Of a stretch of DNA of 64,000 bases, positions 55,584 through 64,000 are shown piece by piece (positions within the stretch are counted from its first letter, which is position 1; each line of letters opens with the position of its first letter). A program made the position numbers and the translations under genes. The notes under the pieces were generated by a model. It saw only the letters and a program-made list of their open reading frames with translations. It was not told where the DNA came from and made no database searches. This DNA is from Streptomyces sp. MST-110588 (GTDB lineage: Bacteria; Actinomycetota; Actinomycetes; Streptomycetales; Streptomycetaceae). The DNA lies in assembly GCF_022695595.1 (NCBI RefSeq), contig NZ_CP074380.1:3980001-4044000 (forward strand). Reading direction: 5' to 3'.

Positions 55584-56623
55584 GTGGCGTACTCAAACTC
55601 TATCGCTGCCCGGCACTCGTCCGCACACCCCATGGCCCGACCGGGTTACGGAAAACGCTCCGCCCCCGGTCAACTGCCGCGCCAGCGCGACACATTCAGC
55701 CATCTGCCCGAGCGTGAGGCGTATCTCGCCGCCTTCATCGACCGGCTGCCGGACGGCGCCGCGATCGGCATCAAGGCCCTGGCAGAGGCCCAACCTCGGT
55801 ACGGGCAACAGGCGGTGGCCACGGCTCTGCGCAACCTGTCGGTGGCCGGGCACCTGCGGCGCGTGCACCTCGGCGCCGGTGAGGGCCCCGGCAAGCTCGT
55901 GACCCGCACGTTCTTCTCCCGTACGGCACGCGACGACGCCTGGTGGGCGACGTTCCTGCGCGACGACGGCACCCCGCACCGAGCCCCGAACGGGCTCCAG
56001 AACCAACTCCCGCATCAACTCCCGCAGCGCCCCCCGTACTGGCTGCCGCATCGGCTCCCGTACTGGCTGCCGCGACCGCGCAGGTACCGGCTGGGCAGCC
56101 CGCCGCACCCATGACCGCGACGGCTGCGCCTGCCCCCGCCCCTGTGCGGGAGGCCCGCTCGCAGGCGTACGAGACGCTGGCCCGCCTCGGGCACGTCGAC
56201 GACCGGCTGACCCTTTCGGCCGCCGAATGCGCTGCCCTGGAGGGGCTGGCGGGGGAATGGCTGGCGCGCGGGGCCGGAGAGGGGCAGCTCGTGTGTGCGC
56301 TGACCGCCGGCCTGCCCGCCACGGTCTACAGCCCGGGCGCTTTCGTCCGTACTCGACTCACCGGCAAAATCCCACCCGAACGAGTGACGCCGCCGTCTAC
56401 TGCTCCGGCCCCCGCGCGCGCCTTCGCACCCGTCCCCGCCCCTACGTGGATGGTGGAGTGCACCGACTGCGGTATCCCCGGCCCGGCCGAAGCACTCGCC
56501 GGCGGCCTCTGCCGCCCTTGCCACGGCGACCCGCCACCCGCTCCATCCGTCCCGCTGACTCCCATCGAGGTCCATGCCCACGCCGCGCGCGTCCGCGCCG
56601 CCCGCATCACTTCACCTCGGTGA
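55584..56623 (+). CDS. Winged-helix-like actinobacterial protein, apparent 1-base frameshift
   Basis: About 346 aa once repaired. The N-terminal half has a predicted winged helix (REAYLAAFIDRLPDGAAIGIK ... VATALRNLSVAGHLRRV) and FFSRTARDDAWWATFL. After the C-run at 55984-55987 the frame changes and continues PERAPEPTPAS into an Ala/Pro linker, a helical domain (LTLSAAECAALEGLAGEWL) and a zinc-knuckle-like CTDCGIPGPAEALAGGLCRPC. GTG 55584 has AAGGGA upstream. Without repair, the first half ends in an out-of-frame PYWLPHRLPYW repeat. Confidence 0.75.
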
Positions 56624-58174
56624 CACATCGGCAGCGCCGGGTGCGTCCTCCGCCGCCCCGGCACCGGCATCGTGCTTGGGAGCCCCGGCCGCCACCATCA
56701 AGCCCGCGACCACCGCCGCGAGCAGCATGATCGCCGCGCCCCACCCGATTGCAACCGTAAACCCGTGCACCACACCGTCCTTGACGACACCGTCGCGTAC
56801 GCCCCGCGGCACCCGGCCGCCCGTATGTGCCGCGCTCGCCGCCAGGTGGGAGCCGATGTACGCCGTACTGGCCGACGTCGCGATCGTGTTGAGCAACGCC
56901 GTACCGATGGAACCGCCCACCTGCTGCGCCGTGTTGACGGTCGCGGAGGTGACGCCGGAGTCGCGTGGTGCGACGCCGGCGGTGGCCGTGGCCATGACCG
57001 GCATGAATATCAGGCCCATGCCCAGGCCCACCAGGATCTCGGCGGGCAGCACATGCGACACGTACGCGGGCTCCGCCGTCAGGAACGTCAGCAGGAACAG
57101 GCCCGCCGCCGCCAACAGCCCTCCCGGAACCATCAGGGCCCGAGGCGGCAAATGGTGCAGCAGCCGTGCCGAGACCTGCGTGGATCCAACAATGATCGAC
57201 ACAGTCATCGGCAAATAGGCCAACCCGGTCTTCACCGGCGAATAACCCAGCACCACCTGGAAGTAATACGTCATGAACAGAAACATCCCGAACATGGCGA
57301 TGGTGGCCAGCGCCATGGTGAGGAATGCACCCGCCCGATTCCGATCGCGAACGATATGCAACGGCAACAGCGGACCGGGCGCCCGCGTCTGCCACCACAT
57401 GAACGCACCCAACACCACCACCCCGCCCACGAGCATCCCCACCACCAGCCCGTCGTCCCACCCCCGCGGCTGCGCCTCACTGCACCCGTAAACGATGGCG
57501 ACCAGCCCACCACACCCCAGTACGACCCCCGGCACATCCAGCCGCGCCCGATGACTCCGCCCCACCCGATCACGCAGAAACACCACCGCACCGACCAACG
57601 CGATCAACGCCACCGGAACATTCACATACAAACACCACCGCCAGTCCAAATACTCGGTGAGCAACCCACCCGCAATCAGCCCGATAGCCGCCCCACCACC
57701 GGCAATCGCCCCATAAATCCCGAACGCCTTCCCCCGCTCCCTCCCATCCGTGAACGTCGTCGTCAACAACGACAAAGCGGTAGGCGCCAGCAACGCCCCG
57801 AAAACCCCCTGCAACGCCCGCGCCCCGAACAACAACCCCTGCCCGGTCGCGGCACCACCCAACGCCGACGCGACCGCGAACCCCACCAGCCCGATCATGA
57901 ACGTACGTTTCCGCCCTGCCAGATCCGCGATCCGCCCCCCGAGCAGCAACAACCCACCAAAAGCAAGCGTGTACGCAGTGATGACCCACTGCCGATTGGT
58001 ATCCGAAATCCCCAACTCACGCTGCGCCGACGGCAACGCGATGTTGACGATGGTCGCATCCAGCACCACCATCAACTGCGCCAGCGCAATAACAACAAGC
58101 CCCCACCACCGCCGCGGATCGCCCCCAGAAGCGCTACGAACGGTCTCCACCCGCCCTACACTGCTCCGGCTCAT
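56612..58174 (-). CDS. DHA2-type (EmrB/QacA) drug exporter
   Basis: 520 aa, about 14 TM helices. DHA2 motifs are clear: VLDATIVNIALPSAQRELG in helix 1, GGRIADLAGRKRTFM in the 2-3 loop and GGSIGTALLNTIATS late. ATG 58174 has a GGAAG-type RBS; the 15-codon extension was rejected. Its 3' end overlaps the convergent winged-helix gene by 12 bp. Codon choice changes along the gene: the N-terminal two-thirds use G- and T-ending codons heavily, the last third C-ending ones. Confidence 0.9.
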   Translation of the reverse strand: MSRSSVGRVETVRSASGGDPRRWWGLVVIALAQLMVVLDATIVNIALPSAQRELGISDTNRQWVITAYTLAFGGLLLLGGRIADLAGRKRTFMIGLVGFAVASALGGAATGQGLLFGARALQGVFGALLAPTALSLLTTTFTDGRERGKAFGIYGAIAGGGAAIGLIAGGLLTEYLDWRWCLYVNVPVALIALVGAVVFLRDRVGRSHRARLDVPGVVLGCGGLVAIVYGCSEAQPRGWDDGLVVGMLVGGVVVLGAFMWWQTRAPGPLLPLHIVRDRNRAGAFLTMALATIAMFGMFLFMTYYFQVVLGYSPVKTGLAYLPMTVSIIVGSTQVSARLLHHLPPRALMVPGGLLAAAGLFLLTFLTAEPAYVSHVLPAEILVGLGMGLIFMPVMATATAGVAPRDSGVTSATVNTAQQVGGSIGTALLNTIATSASTAYIGSHLAASAAHTGGRVPRGVRDGVVKDGVVHGFTVAIGWGAAIMLLAAVVAGLMVAAGAPKHDAGAGAAEDAPGAADVSPR

Positions 58175-58443
58175 GACGCCCCACTTCCGCCGGCCGATCA
58201 CGTACGGGGTCTCACACACACGGGCTCACGGGCTCCCAGGCCCCCTCACCCACCCAACCCACCGTAAAACACCCCACGTCCCCCCGCCCCCGGAACCAAT
58301 TCCCCTGACAACCAGCTACTGACCGCCGCCGCAGGCCCCAGCCGGCCTTGATGAATCCCGCACCGACCCGCCGACCAAGGATTCCTGCCGCGCGCCCCAC
58401 TGCGCCCGATCCTTCACCCCTCACCACACTCGGAGGGACTCTC

Positions 58444-59295
58444 TCACCCGAACTCGTCTGCCAGATCTTGAACGGCGCGACTGATAGTTTGCCTCTGCGG
58501 TAGACCCCCGCCAGGATCAGTGATCCTTTTCACGAATTCACGAAATTCCTGGCGGGCGCCCTCATCGCCATCTTGAAACCTCTCAACAAATATTTCCGTC
58601 ACCATCGTCAAGTATTCACTCAGAAGACTGGCAGTAGCGTCATCTGGCGGCGTGTGTGGCGGAAACTCCCAGGAAGCCGTCAAGTACTTCGCCGGATTGC
58701 TCAGCATCCAACCGACGAGCTTCCCGTCTGCAGCAAGGAGATCCACATCCTGCGCGAAGCGGACCCTGAAGCACGCCTCTGCCGTGCGGGACTCAGGTTC
58801 CTCAAGGCACACCAAAGCTTTGCCGTACGGGTCGGCCCATCGAATGACTGTCGCCGGTAAGCCGAAATTCTGCTCAGTCGTTGCGTGGAGACCCCCGTGT
58901 ACAACTCTCACTCGGAACCATTTTCCACAAAGACCCGAGTCCTCGCACACCACCTCGGGGACTGAAAAGAAGGCGCTATGCAAGTTCCGGTCAGTCTTCC
59001 TGAAACGAAGCTCATCGTCCCCTGACCAGAGCCAGTCGAGACTGCCAAACGTTTCTGAATACTGGCGTTCGCGCTCGCCCGTGTCGGCGTAGTCGCCGAC
59101 AGCCAAGAAAAGTCCTGACAGACAAAACCGAGGAATATGCGGCAGTATCATTTGATTCACTTGCGCTTTGACTTCACGCGTCAGTGCGATCTGCAATGCA
59201 ACATTCCTTCCATTTTGCCCAAACTTCGAAATGGCATCCACGATGCCCCTGGCGCTCACTGCGATCGCTTCATCAGAATCACCGGAGTGGCCCAT
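58444..59295 (-). CDS. Uncharacterised protein, possible immunity protein
   Basis: 283 aa, no signal peptide or TM. N-terminus MGHSGDSDEAIAVSARGIVDAIS. No family recognised. It follows, on the same strand, a short Rhs-tip remnant (59315-59410), and genes in that place are often immunity proteins. Markedly less GC-rich than the core genes. ATG 59295 or ATG 59319. Confidence 0.6.
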   Translation of the reverse strand: MGHSGDSDEAIAVSARGIVDAISKFGQNGRNVALQIALTREVKAQVNQMILPHIPRFCLSGLFLAVGDYADTGERERQYSETFGSLDWLWSGDDELRFRKTDRNLHSAFFSVPEVVCEDSGLCGKWFRVRVVHGGLHATTEQNFGLPATVIRWADPYGKALVCLEEPESRTAEACFRVRFAQDVDLLAADGKLVGWMLSNPAKYLTASWEFPPHTPPDDATASLLSEYLTMVTEIFVERFQDGDEGARQEFREFVKRITDPGGGLPQRQTISRAVQDLADEFG

Positions 59296-59314
59296 CGAGC
59301 CCTCCATCCTCCAT

Positions 59315-59410
59315 GGCAATATTCCTCCCGGCGCGTTCGGAACAGTCGACGCAACCTCTCACCAGCACTGAGCGCATGGCATCAATCGCTGGCTGGTATG
59401 GCGGGTGCTC
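59315..59410 (-). pseudogene. Rhs toxin-tip junction remnant
   Basis: Encodes HPPYQPAIDAMRSVLVRG then CVDCSERAGRNIA. This matches in order the junction PDHPPHQPAIGAMRP and SVDCSELAEYF of the Rhs pseudogene at 61187-62545. The rest of the toxin is missing. It seems to be an orphan tip fragment left by recombination. Confidence 0.5.
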
Positions 59411-59634
59411 TGGTTTTGGGGACGGAGCTCTTGAGCTCCTCACCCATTTCCGCCTCACTGAGGGGAAATGCGCAGAATACACTCAAGGGGATTTTACGGA
59501 CATCCGCAGAAGTACGTGGCCCAACTGGATATAACCAAAAAACAGCAAAATGAAACTGAGGGCCCGCCGCATGCACGCACGACGACCTCGGCCCCTGGTC
59601 AACATCCGCATTCGCCCTCGAAAGCGAAGACATG

Positions 59635-59760
59635 TTAGCACTGGTACGCGAAACGGAAAACGCCCCGCATCCAAGATATATACTCACCACCATCATCGAT
59701 AAGGGGAATCAGACGGTACTGAACGCCTTCATTCACTAGGCCATCAGCATCGAACAAAGA
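59635..59760 (-). pseudogene. Possible immunity-gene fragment
   Basis: A frame ending VQYRLIPLIDDGGEYISWMRG and FRFAYQC-stop looks like the C-terminus of a real protein. Upstream it runs antisense into the colicin-immunity-like gene without a sensible start. Probably a truncated gene. Confidence 0.3.
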
Positions 59761-59795
59761 TATCGTCGACCAGGGAAGATTGTGATGATCGGGCA

Positions 59796-60599
59796 GTGAC
59801 CTACCAGCTCGGCGCAGACGTGACGAGAAACGTCCTTTCCTCGGGTAGCTCTTACGCGCAACTTTGGCTGAGAAGCGGGAAGAAGCGAGTAGCGCCACTA
59901 GCCGTTAACGGTAAAACTGACCTCGGTTCTCTCCGCCGCATGGTTGCGGGGTGCTGGGAGAGCGGGGCAGACGAAGTGCTGTTGGCTCACCCATTGCATA
60001 CGAACAGCTCCGTGCCAGTGATGCACACGGCGGCATCGGTCTCGTCTCTGCAGGAGGCTGCGCGGCAATGGCGTGGTCACCTATTGCTTGTGTCATCGTC
60101 TTTCGACGGAGCCTTGCTGTTCCCAGCGCCTGGTTATGCCCTCATCGCAGGCGACTGTCGTTTCCTGTCGGGGGCTGTATCCGAGGGTATCGACCAGGCG
60201 CGCGCCAATTTTTCCAGGTACGCAAAGAGAGTCGAAAGCAAGTGGCCGAGCCTAACTGAGATTGCCAGATCATTCCCGCCGCGCAAGGGCGCCTGGTCGA
60301 AACCCGATGATGTGGCTACCGAGAGCGGAACGGCCGAGCAGTTGAACCTCATGCGGTCTCTCGCAGATGGACGCATATCCCCTACCCATTTCGCCGCGGA
60401 CTGGACGGCCGCACGGCGTCGGGCCATGAAAGAAGGTGACCGCGTGCGTTCTCCACTCAGTGTAGCTCTCAATGAAGTGTTTTGCGCCCTTGAGGACTAC
60501 TCGATCGATCCTGCTTACAAAGAACCAGAAGACCTTACGGATGAAGAGCTGGTTGCGCGAGTACGCGAGGTCCTCGATGGTCTCGTACGCCAGAAGTGA
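59796..60599 (+). CDS. Colicin-immunity-domain-like protein
   Basis: 267 aa. The C-terminal ~85 residues (LNLMRSLADGRISPTHFAADWTAARRR ... VFCALEDYSIDPAYKEPEDLTDEELVARVREVL) resemble the colicin D immunity-type helical domain found in many streptomycete proteins. The N-terminal part is unrecognised. No export signal, so it would act in the cytosol. GTG 59796 is the only start that keeps the full frame; RBS weak. Confidence 0.65.
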   Translation: MTYQLGADVTRNVLSSGSSYAQLWLRSGKKRVAPLAVNGKTDLGSLRRMVAGCWESGADEVLLAHPLHTNSSVPVMHTAASVSSLQEAARQWRGHLLLVSSSFDGALLFPAPGYALIAGDCRFLSGAVSEGIDQARANFSRYAKRVESKWPSLTEIARSFPPRKGAWSKPDDVATESGTAEQLNLMRSLADGRISPTHFAADWTAARRRAMKEGDRVRSPLSVALNEVFCALEDYSIDPAYKEPEDLTDEELVARVREVLDGLVRQK

Positions 60600-60792
60600 T
60601 ATTTCAGTGCAGACCAGACCCGGGTGAGGCAGTAGCAGCCATTCATCGCGTAATACACCATCACAAACGTTTCGCCCTGACGAGAGAATCTCCTAACGTT
60701 CGGGGCGGGGCGGAAGAGGTGCCGAGAAGAGCACGGCCAGCGAATGCTGAAAAAATCCCAGCGACGGACAAAATAAGCGAAATGGCATATCC

Positions 60793-61155
60793 ATGCAAAG
60801 CTTCAGCTACACCGAAGTTAACAGATTGCTCAGCGAGCGGCCATTCTTTATCGAAAGGCCTCGCGAGCAGGTGTGCCCCTCTTGCGGAGCGCGATCTGTA
60901 CGTACTTATGTTTATCGGGCGGGCACGGAGTCACGCCCCACTCTCATTACGTACTACTGGTGCGCCAACTGCCGGAAAGTCAAAGGGTGGACAGGTCCTG
61001 ATCCTGGAGACCTGGCGTTCTCTGATCCGCTGGAAAGGATGTCGCCGCAGGAACGTGACGTGGTGTTGCGTAGTGTAAATCGTCTCTTTCTTCTACTGGA
61101 CGATCTGTGGGCCGCTGGTTCACTGCCGCAAAAGTTCATCAGAGCCACTAACTGA
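60793..61155 (+). CDS. Small zinc-ribbon-like protein
   Basis: 120 aa. A CPSCG ... CANC pair about 30 residues apart (residues about 28-58) suggests a zinc ribbon, followed by a helical tail (ERDVVLRSVNRLFLLLDDLWAAG). No family recognised. It lies beside the Rhs remnant among immunity-like genes, so an immunity or toxin-inhibitor role is possible. RBS weak. Confidence 0.6.
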   Translation: MQSFSYTEVNRLLSERPFFIERPREQVCPSCGARSVRTYVYRAGTESRPTLITYYWCANCRKVKGWTGPDPGDLAFSDPLERMSPQERDVVLRSVNRLFLLLDDLWAAGSLPQKFIRATN

Positions 61156-61186
61156 TAAATACGCAAGAACTCACATGTCAGACCCC

Positions 61187-62545
61187 TCACCACAGGAAAA
61201 CAATGTGCGACAGGCAGAAACCGTCCATTGCCCCTACGCTGGACCGATATTGCGGCTCCTCGCGTGGCCGGGTGTCGCCGACTGTTGACCACTCGCTTCG
61301 CAGTTCCGGGTCGTACACGTATTTGCCGTCCGTGTATACACCGTGATAGGTGAAATTGTCGTGTTGAACTCCTTTTGTCGAGGTCTGTGGCACGGCGATC
61401 TCTTCCCTTGACGGAGTCGTGAATTCACGATTTTCCCATGCCCTTCTGATCTCCGCAGAAAGTACTCGGCGAGTTCGGAACAATCGACGCTGCCGCCCGC
61501 AGACGCAGGCCTCATTGCCCCTATCGCCGGCTGATGTGGCGGGTGATCTGGGTGCGGCGGCCGGAATTCATAGGTTCCTCGTCCCCGCCCGTTGGGCTGC
61601 AAGACATCAGGGTGAGCGGCTCGACCCACGAACTTGTGTTGCGCACGTACCCGACTGGCTCGGGGCCGGGCTCGAGCCAGTCGGGGGTCCTGGGACACAT
61701 AAGGCCGGAACCTGGGTCGTAGTGGTGGTGGCAGTTGTAGTGAAGTAGCGATTCGGAGTCGAAGTACTGCCCCGGGAAGCGTAACGGTGTGTACGCCGTA
61801 GCGTGCGGGCTCCAGGTTGTGGCGCCCCAGAGGGAGGGTCTGGTTACCGGACTCGTAGTAGGCATAGGTCTCGGTCCAGTTGGCGGCGTTGACGGCGGTG
61901 ACGCGGCCTGCGCGGTCGAGGTCGAAGGTGCGGTGGCCCCGGATGGAGTCGTCGATGCCGGTGAGGTTGCCGTCGGGGCGGTAGGTGTAGGTGCGGGAGG
62001 GGAGGGGGACTGGGGGAGGTGCTCGTGGAAGTTAGAGATTGGGAGGTTAGGCGGCCGATGGGGTCCCACTTGTGGATGAGGGGGAGGGTGTCGGTGAGGT
62101 GGCGGGTGGTTTCTCTGCCGATGGCGTCGTGGTCGAAGGTGAGTGGGTGGCCGGAGGCCGACATGTGGGTGCGGTTGCCGGCGGGGTCGTACGCGTAGGT
62201 GGTGACGAGGCCCGCGGCTTTCTTCTCGGCGAGGTGGCTGAGGGGGTATAGGTGGTGGCCTGGCCCAGCGCGTCAGTGCGCGTGGTGAGTCGGCCCGCCG
62301 CGTCGTGGATGTAGGCGAGGACGCGGTCGTCGAAGTCGGCCTCGGAGCTCAGGCGTCCGGCGCCGTCGTACGCGTAGTTCCAGGTCAGGCCCTGGGGATT
62401 GGTGACCTGAGTGATGCGCAGCTCGGTGTCGTGGCTGAAGGTGTGGCGGGTGCCGTCCGGGTCGGTGCGAGCCGCGAGCAGCTCGAAGTGGGTGTATGTG
62501 AAGCGGGTGGTCTGGTTTAGGGCTGGGCTAGGGCGCGCTGGGTGG
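61187..62545 (-). pseudogene. Rhs/YD-repeat polymorphic toxin C-terminal remnant
   Basis: Minus strand, several frames in order: YD-repeats (THFELLAARTDPDGTRHTFSHD, YAYDGAGRLSSEADFDDR, YDPAGNRTHMSASGHPLTFD, YRPDGNLTGIDDSIRGHRTF), then the Rhs core end PLRFPGQYFDSESLLHYNCHHHYDP and WVEPLTLMSC. A toxin tip follows (SVDCSELAEYFLRRSEGHGKI, then in another frame YHGVYTDGKYVYDPELRSEW), whose Cys and His spacing recall papain-fold toxins. At least three frame changes and no N-terminal Rhs region: a decayed, 5'-truncated gene. Confidence 0.8.
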
Positions 62546-62581
62546 GGCGGACGTTGTCATGTTTGACAAAGTCGATGCGAA

Positions 62582-62968
62582 TCAACGATTACGAAAAGGC
62601 GCGTACCAGTCTCTGGGTAGTCCTTGGATCCTGGAGATCTCGCCCAGTGTGTCGTTGATCAGTGCAAACGTCTTGAACGTCAACGGGTAGTAGATGGTGA
62701 ACATTGCGTGTTCTTTCGTGGTGATTGTAAGTCTGCTGTTTTCCGGGTCGGCGATTGACAGGGTGGCCAGAAACCCGGAGCTCTCGTCTTGGAGCACCGA
62801 GACGGGGGACTTTTGCGCAGTGGCAGTGACGGACATTCGCCACAAGGTGGTCCAAGAGCCGTCGAGATTCCTATATAAGTCTCCCCAAACAGTCTTACGG
62901 ATCGATGATGCAGTGTATTGAGGCGGTTCCTCACTGGGCCCTTCTACGGGGTGATGGATGCCAGCCAT
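62582..62968 (-). CDS. Uncharacterised protein, possible immunity protein
   Basis: 128 aa. ATG 62968 has a strong RBS (AGGAGATGAA). Sequence is beta-rich in the middle (SRLTITTKEHAMFTIYYPL), ending RDWYAPFRNR. Family not recognised. It lies directly upstream of the Rhs remnant on the same strand. Less GC-rich than core genes. Confidence 0.6.
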   Translation of the reverse strand: MAGIHHPVEGPSEEPPQYTASSIRKTVWGDLYRNLDGSWTTLWRMSVTATAQKSPVSVLQDESSGFLATLSIADPENSRLTITTKEHAMFTIYYPLTFKTFALINDTLGEISRIQGLPRDWYAPFRNR

Positions 62969-63221
62969 TTCATCTCCTGATTGAGTTTACCGAAAAAAAC
63001 CTGAATGGAATATCGTCTTTCCGGGAACCCCTTCTCCTGCTTCGCGCACTGTTATCAGGCCGAGCCGGCGGCTTTCAGCTCTTGAAAATATGCTCGGCGT
63101 GTCGGCGGGAAGTGCCATGTCAGGGACATAGCTTCTTCCGTAGTCCCTCGCTACGCATCGGTCATCCCGGGTAGTAGAAGTGGCGCTTCTCGCCGACCTG
63201 CTGGTATCACTGCACTTCGCG
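62969..63221. other. Short intergenic region
   Basis: 253 bp with no supported gene. A 24-codon frame on the minus strand (63055-63129) has an AGCT-spaced GGAAGA RBS but no recognisable product. Confidence 0.3.
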
Positions 63222-63524
63222 TCACGCAGAATCCAGCGCTCTAGGGCTGTGCTGCATGGGAGTGAGGCTCAGCGCGTTCGGGGCGTTGGTATATTCGGCG
63301 ATCACGCGCGTGCCTTTGGGTGATTCGCACTGATAACGCCATCCGTAAAATCCAGGGCTGTTGCAATAACCATAAGCCCACCACCGCCGAGGACCCGGCT
63401 CCCTGTCGCCTCGGCTCGTCCCTGCACCCGACTCTGGCTCGGGCTCACGAGGATTCGCCTTCGCCGTTGGTCGGTCGACGGTTGCTCGTGTAGCTCGCCA
63501 ACTGGCTGGGCGCATCCAGTGCAT
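63222..63524 (-). CDS. Small uncharacterised protein
   Basis: 100 aa. ATG 63524 is preceded by AGGAGG, one of the best RBSs in the window. The N-terminal half is basic and Pro/Glu-rich. The C-terminal half (WWAYGYCNSPGFYGWRYQCES) has two Cys and many aromatics, like a small compact domain. Family unknown. It lies 19 bp after the next gene upstream. Confidence 0.5.
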   Translation of the reverse strand: MHWMRPASWRATRATVDRPTAKANPREPEPESGAGTSRGDREPGPRRWWAYGYCNSPGFYGWRYQCESPKGTRVIAEYTNAPNALSLTPMQHSPRALDSA

Positions 63525-63543
63525 GTTGCCTCCTGGAGGTCGA

Positions 63544-63972
63544 CTACCTGAAGTCGTGGGCTTCGATTTCCGACATGCCCATGGGCTCAAATACGGGAAT
63601 TATGCGACGTAGGTACCAGCTGAAGTCGCAGAACTGGGAGCCTTCTATGTTCTTACGATTCACGGTGATGTTCAGCGATGCGGACTGTCGTCCGGGGTGG
63701 AAAAGAAAGTCGCCTCCGTGGCGATGGCCGTCCAGTAGGACGGTGATGCCAAAAGTGGTGTGTTGGGCGTCGGCTCCTTTGGCCATTTCGATTACCTGCT
63801 GAACATGTGTGTAGTCAACTCGGACCCATTTGAACATTTGGGCCGAGTCTACGACGTACGCCACCTTTCCCTCGTAATGAAGTGACATGCCGGCAACACG
63901 GAACCGCTCCAACGTGGCGGCCGTGTCGAGCGGAGTGATGAAATTGAAATCGATGTCGGCGCTTCGGGACAC
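63544..63972 (-). CDS. Uncharacterised protein of toxin/immunity neighbourhood
   Basis: 142 aa, no signal or TM. Alternating hydrophobic residues suggest an alpha/beta fold (GKVAYVVDSAQMFKWVRVDY, HTTFGITVLLDGH). I do not recognise it; similar small proteins accompany Rhs tips in streptomycetes. GTG 63972 start. The promoter is near or beyond the window end. Confidence 0.6.
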   Translation of the reverse strand: MSRSADIDFNFITPLDTAATLERFRVAGMSLHYEGKVAYVVDSAQMFKWVRVDYTHVQQVIEMAKGADAQHTTFGITVLLDGHRHGGDFLFHPGRQSASLNITVNRKNIEGSQFCDFSWYLRRIIPVFEPMGMSEIEAHDFR

Positions 63973-64000
63973 GGTGCATCCTCAGGTCTCGGCTTACATG

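Noticed and set aside
55584..56114. First half of the winged-helix gene as a complete 176-aa protein
   Set aside because: Its C-terminal Leu/Pro/Trp/Arg repeat is the out-of-frame reading of the Ala/Pro linker of the second half, so it is better explained by a missing base.
59382..59696. 104-aa minus-strand frame
   Set aside because: Crosses the Rhs-tip remnant in another frame and lacks an RBS; treated as noncoding.
1..64000. tRNA, rRNA, CRISPR arrays, insertion sequences
   Set aside because: No CCA-ended cloverleaf, rRNA motif, regularly spaced repeat array, transposase or IS-end pair was found. The tandem repeats are short and not CRISPR-like.

Overview
The window is chromosomal DNA of a streptomycete or close relative. 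Most of it is very GC-rich, the genes have strongly biased third codon positions, and the families are typical of Streptomyces: GAF-ANTAR proteins, an AfsR/SARP regulator, a SpoIIE-type phosphatase, DUF4232 lipoproteins and a WXG100/type VII secretion locus. aspS and metG lie close together and there are two parS-like palindromes. Both fit the arm of the chromosome near oriC, where these genes lie in S. coelicolor.

Layout. 0-9.5 kb: an FAD oxidoreductase, three consecutive GAF-ANTAR proteins, a GntR-MFS pair, a mycothiol-type isomerase-fold protein, a carbon-nitrogen hydrolase and a secreted protein. 9.4-13.6 kb: an MFS-cupin-dehydrogenase operon facing a marR gene, with a near-perfect palindrome between them. 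13.7-18.7 kb: a thioredoxin-NHL protein, two DUF4232 lipoproteins and small membrane proteins. 18.8-30.7 kb: SARP/AfsR, M18 aminopeptidase, ArsR, acyl-CoA dehydrogenase, an SseB-like protein, pirin, an AI-2E-type transporter and a SpoIIE phosphatase. 31-35.5 kb: aspS, vapBC and metG. 35.7-55.4 kb: a type VII secretion (ESX) locus with eccC divergent from eccD, eccB, mycP, two helical/proline-rich candidate substrates, a second mycosin-like protease, two WXG100 proteins and two copies of a three-gene effector cassette. 55.5-58.2 kb: a winged-helix-like protein and a drug exporter. 58.4-64 kb: an AT-richer patchwork of Rhs/polymorphic-toxin debris and immunity-like genes.

The most interesting structure is the duplicated cassette at 35.7-41.9 kb. 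Each copy encodes a 154-aa helical protein, an alpha/beta hydrolase whose N-terminus looks like a T7SS substrate, and a lipoprotein. The 154-aa proteins and the first ~190 residues of the hydrolases are nearly identical between copies. The catalytic domains and lipoproteins have diverged strongly. This constant-delivery/variable-tip pattern is that of polymorphic effector-immunity systems. By inference, the pair may be T7SS lipase-like effectors with lipoprotein immunity partners. Both cassettes carry the same 16-bp palindrome at nearly the same distance upstream.

Caveat on the sequence: six genes (GntR, thioredoxin-NHL, SseB-like, both hydrolases, winged-helix protein) are each split by what looks like one missing base in or next to a C/G-rich run. 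The pattern suggests assembly indels rather than six independent pseudogenes. Those genes are annotated across the break.
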